Position numbers and translations under genes: made by a program. From Streptomyces sp. NBC_01717 (GTDB lineage: Bacteria; Actinomycetota; Actinomycetes; Streptomycetales; Streptomycetaceae), in assembly GCF_036248255.1 (NCBI RefSeq), contig NZ_CP109178.1, positions 4,402,001 through 4,466,000 of the forward strand: a stretch of 64,000 nt of DNA. The letters run 5' to 3'. The notes beneath the pieces were generated by a model. The model did not search any database. It saw only the letters and a program-made list of their open reading frames with translations, and was not told the DNA's origin. Of the stretch, positions 1 through 9,900 are shown in pieces (position 1 is the first letter of the stretch; each line of letters starts with the position of its first letter).

Positions 1-1
1 C

Positions 2-82
2 GGTATTCCGATCGAGATCGAGTCCGAATACCTTCCCAAGGCTCTCCTCCAGCGCAACTGGGTCGGCGAGTACGACACCTGA
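2..82 (+). CDS. Imm49-type immunity protein, C-terminal end only
   Basis: Only the last 26 codons lie in the window; the gene starts off the left edge. The tail (IPIEIESEYLPKALLQRNW...) aligns closely with the end of the complete Imm49-type protein that follows (IPLAVESDYLPKHLLQRSW), with matching length to the stop. The two are therefore tandem paralogues. Imm49 proteins are cytosolic immunity factors found in polymorphic-toxin loci. The role here is inferred from that similarity alone. Confidence 0.75.
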   Translation, partial: GIPIEIESEYLPKALLQRNWVGEYDT

Positions 83-393
83 ACGCAGACTCGCAGTTGA
101 TGACGTTGCCTTCCTCGGTGACAGTGGAGTGAGGCCCTGCCCTGCGGGAGCTCCGGACCAATCGAGCTTGCGGAATTCCCGTACCCCGTCCGGCGAGTGC
201 GACTCTGCACTGCCCGGCTCTGTGGACCCAGGTCGACAGAGCCGGGCAGCGTCGTTGGAACAAGCTCATTGAAGCAGCGAAGGCACCGCCCCGAAACGGC
301 CCGTCATGCCGACACGGAACTGTTGCCGGTCGGTGTCATCCGCCGATCAATCTCTTCGACCACTACCAGCGATATCGCTGAACGGAGCACCCC
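83..393. other. Intergenic stretch between the two Imm49-type genes
   Basis: No gene is supported here. The stretch carries a strong hairpin (listed separately) that ends the first immunity gene. Its right half should hold the promoter of the second immunity gene. I see no convincing -35/-10 pair. Confidence 0.5.
210..249 (+). terminator. Hairpin terminator after the first Imm49-type gene
   Basis: Two perfect 14-base arms (210-223 and 236-249, CTGCCCGGCTCTGT and its complement) enclose a 12-base loop, 128 bases after the stop codon. There is no T run after the stem, which is usual for Streptomyces hairpin terminators. Confidence 0.6.
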
Positions 394-1254
394 GTGACCA
401 TCACTGTTCCCCGGCATAGTGAGGCGGGACCCAACTCCGCGCAGTGGGCCGAACTTCTCGGCGAGGACCTGGCCGAATCCATCGATCGGCTCGAAGCATC
501 GCCGACCATGATCGACTCTGCGTTCCGTACCGCTCTCCTCTACCTGGAGGCGCGTTGCACGGTCGATCCGCAGGCCGCGGAGCTGGAAACATGGGAAGCG
601 GTGGTCGCCGCCATGCAGGTGGGGTCGGCGCTGTTCGCCGTGACGGGGGCGACCGAGGGGACCGTCGAGTGCCGCATCAATCGTGAGATGCGGACTCTCC
701 CGGCCATCGGGCAGCGTTCGTTCGCCGACGCGGGAAACTGGCTGACGGCGTTCTGGCTGGCGATCGTGTGCCGCGACCAGAAGAGGATGACGCAGCTGTG
801 TCAGATTCCGCTGGATGGTCTGCGTTCGCCCGAGGGAGAGTACGACGAGTACATCTACCACTGGGTGGATGCTCTGCAGACGTACTGGCTACAGCGTCCT
901 GGCCTGGTGGAGAAGCTGGTGGCTGCGATCGAAGGGTCCTATCCCGAAGCGGTCTCGGCCACTCCCCGGGATCTGCTCCAGGGAGTTCTGTACCCGCCGA
1001 TCGGCCTGTTCCACCGCTTCGTCCAGAAGGATGAGCAGGGTTTCAACCAGGCTTTGGTGGAGGCGCTTGAACTGCACAAGGCGTACTGGACGGCTGACGA
1101 GGACCGGGCCAAGGATCCTGATGGCCGTATCGCTCTGGGCCCTCTTGCCCTGGCCTGCCTCGCTCACGACGGCGAGATCCCTCTCGCAGTGGAGTCCGAC
1201 TACCTGCCCAAGCACCTCCTGCAGCGCAGCTGGCTCGGCGAGTTCCCCACCTGA
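394..1254 (+). CDS. Imm49 family immunity protein
   Basis: A 286-residue soluble protein with no signal peptide or membrane segment. Its length, its helical tryptophan-rich body (for example YHWVDALQTYWLQRP near 155-170) and its C-terminal LPKHLLQRSWLGEF motif fit the Imm49 family, which protects producers of polymorphic toxins or acts as an orphan immunity gene. The GTG start is preceded by GGAG seven bases upstream. A paralogue ends just upstream, and a pentapeptide-repeat gene follows 17 bases downstream, probably in the same transcript. No cognate toxin gene is visible in this window, so the toxin may lie further left or be absent. The family call is by recognition, and the target is unknown. 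Confidence 0.72.
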   Translation: MTITVPRHSEAGPNSAQWAELLGEDLAESIDRLEASPTMIDSAFRTALLYLEARCTVDPQAAELETWEAVVAAMQVGSALFAVTGATEGTVECRINREMRTLPAIGQRSFADAGNWLTAFWLAIVCRDQKRMTQLCQIPLDGLRSPEGEYDEYIYHWVDALQTYWLQRPGLVEKLVAAIEGSYPEAVSATPRDLLQGVLYPPIGLFHRFVQKDEQGFNQALVEALELHKAYWTADEDRAKDPDGRIALGPLALACLAHDGEIPLAVESDYLPKHLLQRSWLGEFPT

Positions 1255-1271
1255 GCTCCAGGGGAGAACAC

Positions 1272-1988
1272 GTGATCACGCACATTGCCATCCGGTCCGG
1301 TCGCGGTGGGCGAAGGTCCGATGCCGTGGGGAAGATGATGTCATCTCGCACCCGTAAGGGTTGGGCGCCGCACGAATTCCCTGCCGGCCGAGCCGCCGCC
1401 GAACGGCTGCATGAATGGCTGCAGGAATCGGACGGTAAAGGGCTCGACGCCGTGGGTCTCGACTTCAGCGCCGCAGACCTGTCGGGCGGAAACTTCTCCG
1501 AATCATGGTTCACCGAGGCCATGTTGGTCGGTACGAACCTGGCTGGAGCAGATCTCTACCGTGCAGATCTCGAGGGAGCGGATCTCTCCGGAGCGAACCT
1601 GACCAACGCCTCGCTGGTACGGGCAAACTTCGACGATGCGACGCTCCGGGGAGCAACTCTCGACGGGGCCGACCTCGTCAAGGCTTCGCTCTACGACGTC
1701 GATGCCTCGGGGGCGAGTTTCCGCGGTACGCGACTGATGGGTGCATCCCTGTTGGACGTGAACCTCTGTGGGGCCGATCTGACGAATGCAGTGGTGGACG
1801 AGAACTCCTTCAAGGTCAGGATCGACGAGAACACTGACCTGGACGGATTCTCAGGAACAGTTTTTGGTCCGGTCGAAGCTCTTACTGAAGAAGGCCCCAA
1901 GGAATTGGGCGGCGCCGACCTCGAGCAGTGGATTCGCGAGAGGAACGGGAATGTGAGGGTGATTCCTTCGCGAGCCGGCACACACTGA
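1272..1988 (+). CDS. Pentapeptide repeat protein
   Basis: A 238-residue protein. Residues about 60-170 are a run of A(D/N)LXX five-residue repeats (AADLSGGNF, GADLYRADLEGADLSGANL, GADLVKASL, GADLTNA) that fold as a right-handed quadrilateral beta-helix. The GTG start is chosen because AGGGGAG lies directly upstream. In-frame ATG codons at 1335 and 1338 are alternatives that would drop 21 or 22 residues. The gene sits 17 bases after the Imm49-type gene and is probably cotranscribed. Such proteins often act as shields or binding scaffolds, and pentapeptide-repeat proteins recur in immunity arrays, but no specific partner can be named. Confidence 0.85.
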   Translation: MITHIAIRSGRGGRRSDAVGKMMSSRTRKGWAPHEFPAGRAAAERLHEWLQESDGKGLDAVGLDFSAADLSGGNFSESWFTEAMLVGTNLAGADLYRADLEGADLSGANLTNASLVRANFDDATLRGATLDGADLVKASLYDVDASGASFRGTRLMGASLLDVNLCGADLTNAVVDENSFKVRIDENTDLDGFSGTVFGPVEALTEEGPKELGGADLEQWIRERNGNVRVIPSRAGTH

Positions 1989-2533
1989 TTGTCCGAGTAC
2001 CTCGGCACGTCAAGCCTTACCCGACGACGAGGGCTACACCAAGGCGCTCGGCGATAGCACAGCCAAGTCGGTCAAGTGACCGGAAGAGACGTCAGGCATG
2101 TTCAACTCGGCACTGAGCAAAGCAGTGATGCATGGGGGCCGTGGCCCCGACCTGACCGACCTGCTCTGACCCTCGGGAGCAGCACTTCCAGCACGAACTG
2201 TTCGAGCCCAGCAGCCTGGGGTGGAACTGATTCGTCCATGCGTCGGCGGCATCGGCATCGCTACGCGACTCTCCGTAGTGGGGTGTCTCGGCGAAGCCGG
2301 CCTCGCCCAGCAGACTCAGCAGAGCCGCCCTGTGGCCTTTCCGGACGCCGAAGTCGGTGCCATTGCCGTCTCGGGCACCGGGAAGTGAATCGACGCAGAG
2401 GGACGCGAAGACCGTGAACGCGATCTCGTCACACTGGCTTCCGTGCAAACTGCAACCTTACGCTGGATGACGTGGGCAGCTTGCATCGAAGGTTCACCGG
2501 AAATCCGCCGACCGACGACAATTGGATTCCCTG
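1989..2533. other. Gene-poor stretch with decayed coding fragments
   Basis: There is no complete gene. The plus strand has two short in-frame scraps that end in stops: one reading DDEGYTKALGDSTAKSVK up to a stop near 2077, and one of 23 codons from ATG 2098 to 2169. The minus strand is open from 2448 to 2092 and reads in places like a soluble protein (DFGVRKGHRAALLSLLGEAGF), but its end is not protein-like. This looks like remnants of accessory genes next to the immunity cluster. None is assigned a function. Confidence 0.4.
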
Positions 2534-2905
2534 ATGGCCGAGGTGGCACGAATCGACATCGACGACCCCGACGTCGATATGGATCAGGGGCAGCGCGTGC
2601 TGTACCGCGGGGAACCCTTCACGGGCGAGGCCGAAGAACGCCTGGGGGGCGTTGTTGTCAGCCTGGATTCCTACGTGGCCGGCGTGCAGGACGGTCCCAG
2701 CCGTGAGTGGTACAAGGACGGCACGCTCAGGTCCGAGGGAACGGCCCGCATGGGGCTTCCTGTAGGGGTTTCCAAAGAGTGGCACCCGAACGGCACGCTC
2801 GCCGCTGAGCGCGTGTTCGCCGAGGACGGGTTGACCTTGCTGGCGGATCGCCAGTGGGACGAGAAGGGTCGTCCCACGAAGAACTGGCTCAAGGGCGAGA
2901 GATGA
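2534..2905 (+). CDS. YwqK-type protein with MORN_2 repeats
   Basis: A 123-residue protein. It contains tandem MORN_2-type units (DGPSREWYKDGTLRSEGT and VGVSKEWHPNGTLAAERV, about residues 58-100), the hallmark of YwqK-family proteins annotated as antitoxin or immunity components. The ATG at 2534 is preferred over the TTG four codons upstream. Neither has a good ribosome binding site, so the start is uncertain. It stands alone, facing the same way as the immunity genes upstream, which fits an orphan immunity array. No toxin partner is seen within 600 bases on either side. Confidence 0.65.
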   Translation: MAEVARIDIDDPDVDMDQGQRVLYRGEPFTGEAEERLGGVVVSLDSYVAGVQDGPSREWYKDGTLRSEGTARMGLPVGVSKEWHPNGTLAAERVFAEDGLTLLADRQWDEKGRPTKNWLKGER

Positions 2906-3378
2906 TCCCCTCCCTGGCATAGGCAGAGTCACCGGACTGGTTCATCTCTCCGCTGGGCGGCATGGCCGCTACCACCCGCATTCCGATCCAGCGTCCGCTC
3001 GACGACCCGGAGTTGCCCCTGCGTCTGCGCGCCGTACGCCCCGAGTGGCTCATCGGATTCCTCGATGTTCGGTCAGGCACACGCGCGCACCGAAGCCGGT
3101 GCGTGAGCAGCTGAACCGCACGACTCGGTGGGTGCAGGCCCACCGGTCCGAGCAGCACCGGTCGTTCATCGGCAGCGTTGCGGACCGAGCAGCCCCGGCG
3201 CCCCGCCGTTCCTCATCCCCGCCCCACGCCTCACCGACCGACCGTCTGTATCGCCCTGATTCCTGTCCTTTGGCTCTGCTTCATGATTGTCCGGGGTCTG
3301 TCCCACTCCCGGGTACGGGTTGTACTGCTGACTTGTCCATGCCTTATGTTGCGGAGGCAAAGCAAGGGGGATTTCCGT
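2906..3378. other. Gene-poor stretch upstream of the type VII secretion block
   Basis: No confident gene is present. A 56-codon plus-strand fragment from ATG 2962 (MAATTRIPIQRPLDDPELPL...) has protein-like composition and ends at about 3132. It may be a gene remnant. The right end, around 3319-3347, has TTGTAC and TTATGT spaced 18 bases apart, a weak promoter candidate for the genes that follow. Confidence 0.35.
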
Positions 3379-3561
3379 ATGCCGCGACACACGCAGCCGA
3401 CTGCAGCGCAGCGGACGACATCGCCCGGCGCGGGCCTCGGCGCCGTGGGGCGCGTCGGGCGTGCCCGATGGGTAGTGGCCGGGCGAGGCAGCGTTCATGC
3501 AGTGGACGCAGGACGCGGTACGCGCGACGGTTCACCGACGACCGAGGCAATGGACGACTGA
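3379..3561 (+). CDS. Possible small protein ahead of the T7SS block
   Basis: A 60-codon open frame that begins MPRHTQPTAAQRTT. It is preceded by a strong ribosome binding site (AAGGGGGA, nine bases before the ATG) and ends 15 bases before the next gene. The composition (R, G, A and T rich, no hydrophobic core) does not resemble a WXG100 substrate. It could be a leader peptide or a chance frame in the 5' region. I do not recognise it. Confidence 0.3.
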   Translation: MPRHTQPTAAQRTTSPGAGLGAVGRVGRARWVVAGRGSVHAVDAGRGTRDGSPTTEAMDD

Positions 3562-3576
3562 GGCAGCGGACGACGA

Positions 3577-3888
3577 ATGGCACGGGATTACGACAGCCAG
3601 CTTCTGGAGTCGGTGGCGGTACGCCGCCGCAGGATGCGGGACGCGCTGCTGTTCGGTGTGCAGCGGTCGCGGCGCACGGCGGACGAGCGGCTCGGGAAGG
3701 TGTTCGCCGGGATCGCCATCGCGGCCGTCCTGTGCGCGGGATGCGTCGGGTGGTCCTTCCTCCAGCACACGCTGGCGAAGCAGAAGGCCGAGCAGGAGAA
3801 GCAGCAGCGCCAGGAGCAGCAGTACGAGCAGCCGACGCCCGCGGCGAAACCGGACAAGTCCGGGAAATCCAGCCCCGGTTCTCCGTAG
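3577..3888 (+). CDS. Small single-pass membrane protein of T7SS locus
   Basis: A 103-residue protein with a basic N-terminal region (RRRRMRD), one predicted membrane helix at about 42-62 (KVFAGIAIAAVLCAGCVGWSF), and a charged glutamine-rich tail (KQKAEQEKQQRQEQQ) likely to form a short coiled coil before a proline-rich end. It is the first gene of the block encoding EccD, a MinD-like ATPase and EccC, so a structural or assembly role in the secretion machine is inferred from position. I do not recognise it as EccB or EccE, which are much larger. Confidence 0.7.
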   Translation: MARDYDSQLLESVAVRRRRMRDALLFGVQRSRRTADERLGKVFAGIAIAAVLCAGCVGWSFLQHTLAKQKAEQEKQQRQEQQYEQPTPAAKPDKSGKSSPGSP

Positions 3889-3981
3889 CCCCGGCCGCCC
3901 GATGACGACCTCTGTGAACAGCACCATGGGCGCGCCCAGCCGGCCCCCGTCCTCAACGTCGCGACGATAGGTTCCCGTAAA

Positions 3982-5337
3982 GTGGTGAGCACAGCAATGA
4001 CTTCCCGGGCTCAGCTGAGCCGGGTGACCCTGGTAGGCGAGCGACGCCGGGCCGACATCGTCCTGCCGTCCGACACGCCGATCGGCCAACTGCTTCCGGA
4101 CATATTGCAGTTGCTGGACGACCGGGCCGCGTCGCGCCCGATGACACGGCAGTTGATCACATCCGACGGCTCCGCGCTGCCGCACGACAGCACACTGTCC
4201 TCCGCGGAGATCGCGGACGGCGCCGTGCTCCGGCTGGTCCGGGCCCACTCCGCGCCCCCCGCCCCCGTCGTGCACGACGTCACCGATCTGGTGGCCGACG
4301 ACCTCGACCTCCAGGCGTGGCGCTGGCGTCCCGCCGCCCGCCGGGCCAGCGCGGGCGTGGCGACCGTGGCATTCGCAGTGATCGCGGCACTGCTCGCCCG
4401 CCGCGAGTTCGCACTCGACGCCCTCGCGGGCGCGCTCGTCGCCGTCACGCTCCTCCTCCTGGTGGCCGGCGCACTCGTCGCCAGGATCGGCCAGGGCAAC
4501 CGCGGCCTCGCGACCGCCTTGCTGCTCGCCTCCGGCGGCCTCGGCATCCTCACCGCCTGGACCGCCGCGGACGCCTACGACTGGTCGGGAACCGCACGTC
4601 TCGCGGCCGTCGCGGGCGCACTCGTCCTCGTACTGCTGCTGCTCGGCTACTTCTCGCCGCTCGGCCGCGGCGGACTCATCGGGGCCGTGGCGACCGCCGC
4701 GATCACCGTCGTGTGGGAGGCCGTCGCCGCCGTCCAGGACGACCTGTCCCGGCTGGGCGCCGTCATGGCCGTCTTCTCCGTGGTGCTGCTCGGGCTGCTC
4801 CCCCGGCTCGCGCTGATGGCCTCCGGGCTGACCGCACTCGACGACCGCCGCTCCGGCGGCGTCTCCGTCAGCCGCCACCAGGTGGGCAACGCCCTCGCGG
4901 CCACCCACCGCGGCCTCGCCCTCGCGACGACGGTCACCGCCGTCTCCGCGGCGGCCGGCGGCTGGCTGCTCACCCAGGCGCAGACACCGACCGTGTGGAC
5001 CGCGGCGCTGCCCGCGCTCGTGGCCCTCGTGCTGCTGTCCCGGGCCCGGGCCTTCCCGCTGGTCGCCGAGGTCGTGGCACTCATCGCCGCCGCCGCGGTC
5101 CTCGTCGTACGCCTCGTCATGGTGTGGATGCAGCACTCCGGAGGCGCCGGGCCGCTCGCCGTGCTCTGCGCGGCCGCGGTCCTGCCCCTGCTCGTCCTGG
5201 CGGTGCAGCCGCCCGAGCATGTGCAGGTCCGGCTGCGGCGTATGGCCGACCTGGTCGAGTCCATCGGCGTCGTGGGGCTCTTCCCGCTCGCCGTCGGGGC
5301 ATTCGGCGTGTACGGACAGCTGCTCAACAAGTTCTGA
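3982..5337 (+). CDS. eccD: Type VII secretion integral membrane protein EccD
   Basis: A 451-residue protein. Residues about 8-95 form a ubiquitin-like YukD domain (RVTLVGERRRADIVLPSDTP ... GAVLRLVR). The rest is about eleven hydrophobic helices, the standard EccD layout and length. EccD is the channel-forming membrane subunit of the ESX complex, and its cytosolic ubiquitin-like domain contacts the EccC ATPase. Two adjacent GTG codons (3982 and 3985) and an ATG seven codons in could each be the start. No strong ribosome binding site decides between them. The gene lies 93 bases after the small membrane protein and 54 bases before the MinD-like ATPase, consistent with one operon. Confidence 0.88.
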   Translation: MVSTAMTSRAQLSRVTLVGERRRADIVLPSDTPIGQLLPDILQLLDDRAASRPMTRQLITSDGSALPHDSTLSSAEIADGAVLRLVRAHSAPPAPVVHDVTDLVADDLDLQAWRWRPAARRASAGVATVAFAVIAALLARREFALDALAGALVAVTLLLLVAGALVARIGQGNRGLATALLLASGGLGILTAWTAADAYDWSGTARLAAVAGALVLVLLLLGYFSPLGRGGLIGAVATAAITVVWEAVAAVQDDLSRLGAVMAVFSVVLLGLLPRLALMASGLTALDDRRSGGVSVSRHQVGNALAATHRGLALATTVTAVSAAAGGWLLTQAQTPTVWTAALPALVALVLLSRARAFPLVAEVVALIAAAAVLVVRLVMVWMQHSGGAGPLAVLCAAAVLPLLVLAVQPPEHVQVRLRRMADLVESIGVVGLFPLAVGAFGVYGQLLNKF

Positions 5338-5391
5338 GTCCACGCTCAGGCGCTCCGAGCGGGGCAGCAGGGCGGAAAGAGGAAGGCTGAC

Positions 5392-6933
5392 ATGCCGAAC
5401 GGAGACAACTGGCAGGGCGATGTGCTGCGCGACCTGCGCGGCGCCGCCGGCCGGCAGAGCAGGCCGCAGCAGGGCCCGCCGCAGCAAGGAGCGGGGCAGC
5501 AGAGCGCGCAGGACCCCGCCGGATACGCCCAGGGCGGCCCCACGCCGAACCCCGGGCACGCGGCACCCCCGCAGGGCGCCCCCGCACCGGAGTCCGGCTA
5601 CGGGTACCCGCCCCAGCAGGGCACCCCCGCCGGATACGCCCAGCCCGCCCCCGGCCCCGCGCCGGACGCCACATACGGGTACCCGCCCCAGCAGCAGGCC
5701 GGACCCATACCCGACGCCGCATACGGATACGCACCACAGCAGCAGAACACCCCCGCACCGGACCCCGCCTACGGCTACCCGCCCCAGCAGGGCACCCCCG
5801 CAGGCTCCTCCGCCGGATACCCGCAGGCCCCCGCCGCGTACCCGCAGGCCGCGCCGGGCCCCACGTACGGGCACGCACCACAGCAACAGGCCGCGCCCGC
5901 ACCGGACGCCGCCTACGGCTACCCGCCCCAGCAGGCCGCCGCCGCGCAGCAGCAGCCCGGGGCCACGCCCGCGCACACCTCCGCGTACACCCCCACGACC
6001 CGCCCCCACCACGCCCCCGACTCCCGGCCCGTGGTGGACAAGGCCCTGGTCACCGCGGGGCGCAAGCCCCGGCACGGGCAGTCGTTCGCCTCGCGTGCCA
6101 CGCGCGCCCTGCGCCGCACCGTCTCCTCGTCGGCCGCGAAGGAGGTCGCCGAGATCACCCGGATCGCCGAGGTGCTCCAGCAGCCTGTGACGACCGGTCG
6201 GCAGATCTCCGTCACCTCCATCCGGGGTGGCGCCGGCAAGACGACCGTCGCGGCCCTGCTCGGCACCACGTACGCGCACTACCGGCAGGACCCGGTCCTC
6301 GTCGTCGAGGCCGATCCGGCGCTCGGCTCCCTGCCGCTGCGTCTCGGCGCGGAGACGCTGCGCTGGACCATCGGCGACTTCGCGGACATCGTCGAACCGC
6401 AGATGTCACTGCTCGACATCACCGGCTACCTCGTCCAACTGCCGGGCAACGCCTGGCTGCTGCCCGGCAGCCAGGGGCAGATCGGCGCGATGCTGGGCAG
6501 CAAGGCGTACGAGGGCGTCATGGTCTCACTGCGCCGCTACTTCGGTGTCACGGTCGTCGACTGCGAGACGCTGCCCGCCGAGGTCGCCCGGGTCGCGCTC
6601 TCCGCCTCCCAGGCCCGCGTCCTGACCGCCCCCGCCACGCTGGAGGGCGTCACCAGTACGTACTCGGTGCTCCAGTGGATGCAGGGGCTGCCGCAGCATG
6701 TCATCGCCGGCACGGTCGTCGTGCTCACCGAACTGGTGCCGCATTCGGGGCTCGACCTGGCCGAGGCCGCCGACAAGCTCAGGTCCACCGGGGCGAGCGT
6801 CCAGGTCCTGCCGTACGACCGGCACCTCGCGGCCGGCGGCCTGATCCGTACCGAGCTGCTCGCCCACTCGACCCGGGAAGCCGCCACCCGCCTCGCCGCG
6901 GACGTCTTCCAGCTCTCCCAGAAGCGCCACTGA
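5392..6933 (+). CDS. MinD/ParA-like ATPase with YGYPPQQ repeat tail
   Basis: A 513-residue protein of two parts. Residues about 18-200 are low complexity, with repeats of the type YGYPPQQ, YGYAPQQ and PAPDAAYGYP. Residues about 260-513 are a deviant-Walker-A P-loop ATPase (RGGAGKTT at 278-285; ADPALGSLPLRL after it; VVDCETLPAEV as the switch/Walker B region). This matches the EspI/MinD-like proteins encoded inside actinobacterial ESX loci. A ribosome binding site (AGGAAGG) precedes the ATG. The gene lies between eccD and eccC. The role is probably regulatory or in placing the machine, but its exact function in Streptomyces is not established from sequence. Confidence 0.8.
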   Translation: MPNGDNWQGDVLRDLRGAAGRQSRPQQGPPQQGAGQQSAQDPAGYAQGGPTPNPGHAAPPQGAPAPESGYGYPPQQGTPAGYAQPAPGPAPDATYGYPPQQQAGPIPDAAYGYAPQQQNTPAPDPAYGYPPQQGTPAGSSAGYPQAPAAYPQAAPGPTYGHAPQQQAAPAPDAAYGYPPQQAAAAQQQPGATPAHTSAYTPTTRPHHAPDSRPVVDKALVTAGRKPRHGQSFASRATRALRRTVSSSAAKEVAEITRIAEVLQQPVTTGRQISVTSIRGGAGKTTVAALLGTTYAHYRQDPVLVVEADPALGSLPLRLGAETLRWTIGDFADIVEPQMSLLDITGYLVQLPGNAWLLPGSQGQIGAMLGSKAYEGVMVSLRRYFGVTVVDCETLPAEVARVALSASQARVLTAPATLEGVTSTYSVLQWMQGLPQHVIAGTVVVLTELVPHSGLDLAEAADKLRSTGASVQVLPYDRHLAAGGLIRTELLAHSTREAATRLAADVFQLSQKRH

Positions 6934-6970
6934 CCCAGATGCCGAGCCCGACCGTGAGTGACGGACGCCG

Positions 6971-9900
6971 ATGAGTACCCGACTGATCCACCGCCCGGCG
7001 AGGACCACCCGGCCCGCGCCCCCCTCCGAGGCACGCACCATCGAGGCGCCGCCCAACCTCCCCGAGGGGAAGTCGGGCAACATCGCGATGTCGCTGCTGC
7101 CCGTCGCCGGTGTCATGTCGTCCGTCGTGATGATGACCGTCGTGCGCAACAGCCAGTTCGCCGGGCTCGGCGCGATCATCCTCGTCGTCACCGTCATCGG
7201 CTCCGTCGCGCTCGTCTTCTCCCAGCGCGGCAAGGCCCAGCGCACCCGCCGCACCCAGCGCGAGGCCTATCTCGCCTATCTGGAGGACCTGCGCGAGGAA
7301 CTCTCCGGCGAGGAACGCGAACGGCGCGAACGCACCGAGATCCTCACGCCGCCGCCGGACGCCCTGTACGACATAGTGCGCGACCCGGCCCGGCTGTGGG
7401 AGCGCCGCCGCCACGACGGCGACTTCCTGCGGGTCCGCGTCGGCACCGGCGAGATGCCCGTACGCGATCTGAAGGTCGCCCAGCAGGGTTCCTCGGTCCT
7501 CTCCCCGCCCGACCGCTTCATGCTCAACGAGGCATCGGCACTGATGTCCCGGTTCCGCACCGGCACCGAACTCCCGCTCACGGTCCCGCTCGACCGCGTC
7601 GGCAACGTCAGCGTGATCGGGCCCCGCGAGGACTGCCTGCGCGTCGCCCGCGCCCTGCTCGTCCAGACCGCCGCCACCCATGCCCCCGACGACGTGGCGA
7701 TGGCCCTCGCCGTACCCGGCGACCGGCTCGCCGACTGGGAGTGGGCCAAGTGGATGCCGCATCTGCTCGACCCCGAGCAGCTCGACGGCCCTGTCGCCGC
7801 CCGACGCATCGCCCCGTCCGCACCCCAGCTCGCCCGGCAGATCGGAGCGGAGCTGCGCCGACGCGCCTCGTACGCGGCCGAGGTGCGCCGCGGCCTGTCG
7901 GGCAAGGACGCCCTGTCCATGACGTCACGGCTGCTCGTCGTCGCCGACGGACACGGCGAGGACGCCGTGGACCTGCCCTGCCCCGACGACGCGGTGGGCC
8001 TGCGCGAGATGAGTGTCACGATGCTCCACCTGCTCGAACAGCGGGTCCAGGAGCCCGGGCACGTCGGCGTACGCATCACCGTCGACGGCGACCAGGTGCT
8101 CATCGAGGACCTGCGCGAGCAGGAACCGATCAGCGCCCACGGCACCGTGGACGAGGTCAGCATCCCGTTCGCCGAAGGCCTGGCCCGGATGCTGGCGCCG
8201 CTGCGGCTCGCCGCCGAGTCCCTCGTCGACGCCCCGCTGTCCGGACCCGTCGACTTCGCCGACCTGCTCGGCATCGACGACGTCGCACAGCTCGACCTGT
8301 CACGCCTGTGGGCGCCGCGCGGCGAACGCTCCTTCCTGCGCGTACCGATCGGTGTCAGCGACTCCCGCGAGCCGGTACTCCTCGACCTCAAGGAGTCCTC
8401 CGAGCTCGGCATGGGCCCGCACGGCCTGTGCGTCGGCGCCACCGGTTCCGGAAAGTCGGAGCTGCTGCGCACCCTCGTCCTCGCCCTGGTCGCCACCCAC
8501 CCGCCGGAGGACCTCGCACTCGTCCTGGTCGACTACAAGGGCGGTGCGACGTTCGCACCCTTCGCCGACCTGCCGCACGTCGCCGGTGTCATCACCAACC
8601 TGGAGAACCAGGCCGGCCTCGTCGAGCGCGTCCACGCCTCGCTCGCCGGTGAGGTCAAGCGCCGCCAGCAGGTCCTCAAGGACGCGGGCAACGTCGCCGA
8701 CATCGGTGACTACGCCGCCCTGCGGTCCGACAAGCGGCCCGACCTGGACCCGCTGCCGCACCTGTTCGTCGTCATCGACGAGTTCGGTGAACTCCTCACC
8801 GCCAAGCCGGACTTCATCGACCTGTTCCTGTCCATCGGACGCATCGGACGCTCCATCGGTGTGCACCTGCTGCTGTCCAGCCAGCGCATCGAGGGCGGCA
8901 AGCTCAAGGGCCTGGACACCTACCTCTCGTACCGGCTCGGCCTGCGCACCTTCTCCGCCGACGAGTCCCGCACGGTCCTGGACACCACGGACGCCTTCCA
9001 CCTGCCGCCACTGCCCGGCTTCGGCTACCTCAAGGTCGACACCAGCCACTACGAGCGCTTCAAGGCGAGCTACGTCTCCGGCGCCTACCGCGGCCCCGTA
9101 CAGCGCGCGGAAGAGGTCGACACCGGGCCGCTCGCCCTCGAGTACGAAGCGTTCAACACCCTCGCCAAGAAGGAGAGTTCCGGCGAGCAGGAGCCGACCG
9201 TACGGCGTCGCGAGACCGGGCCGACGGAGATGGGTGTCATCGTCGGACAGCTGGAGAACGCCGCCGGTCCGGTACGCCGCATCTGGCTTCCGCCGCTGCC
9301 CGACGCCATCGCCCTGGACAAGGTCGCCGGCCCGCTGGACGTCGGCCCGCGCGGCATGCAGCTGGCCAAGCGGAGCGGACCGCTCCGAGTTCCGCTCGGT
9401 CTGCTCGACGACCCCACCAAGCAGTGGCAGGGCCAGTGGTACCTGGACCTCACGGTCGCGGGCGGCCACGCCGCCGTCATCGGTGGCCCGCAGTCCGGAA
9501 AAACCACCCTGCTGCGCACACTCGCCCTGTCGATCGCGCTGACCCACACCCCGCAGGAAGTCGGCGTCTACGGCCTCGACCTCGTCGGTGGCGGCCTCCA
9601 GGCACTGGCGGACCTGCCGCACGTCGGCGGCGTCGCAGGCCGCGCCGACCGCGAACGCGCCGGACGCACCGTCGAAGAAGTACGCAACGCACTCGCCGCC
9701 CGCGAGGAACTCTTCCGCGAACACGGCATCGACTCCGTCGAGCAGCTGCGCACCCTGCACGCGGCAGGCCGGCTACCCCAGCTGGCGTCCGCCGAGATCG
9801 TGCTCGTCATCGATGGCTTCGGCGCACTCCGCGACGACTTCGAGGATGTCGACGACGCCGTCGTCGACATCCTCAAGCGCGGCGGCGGCTACGGCATCCA

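Noticed and set aside
3532..6279. A 915-codon open frame on the minus strand
   Set aside because: It runs antisense to the T7SS genes and its R/G/A-rich composition is the usual shadow of a high-G+C gene; EccD and the MinD-like ATPase on the other strand are clear families.
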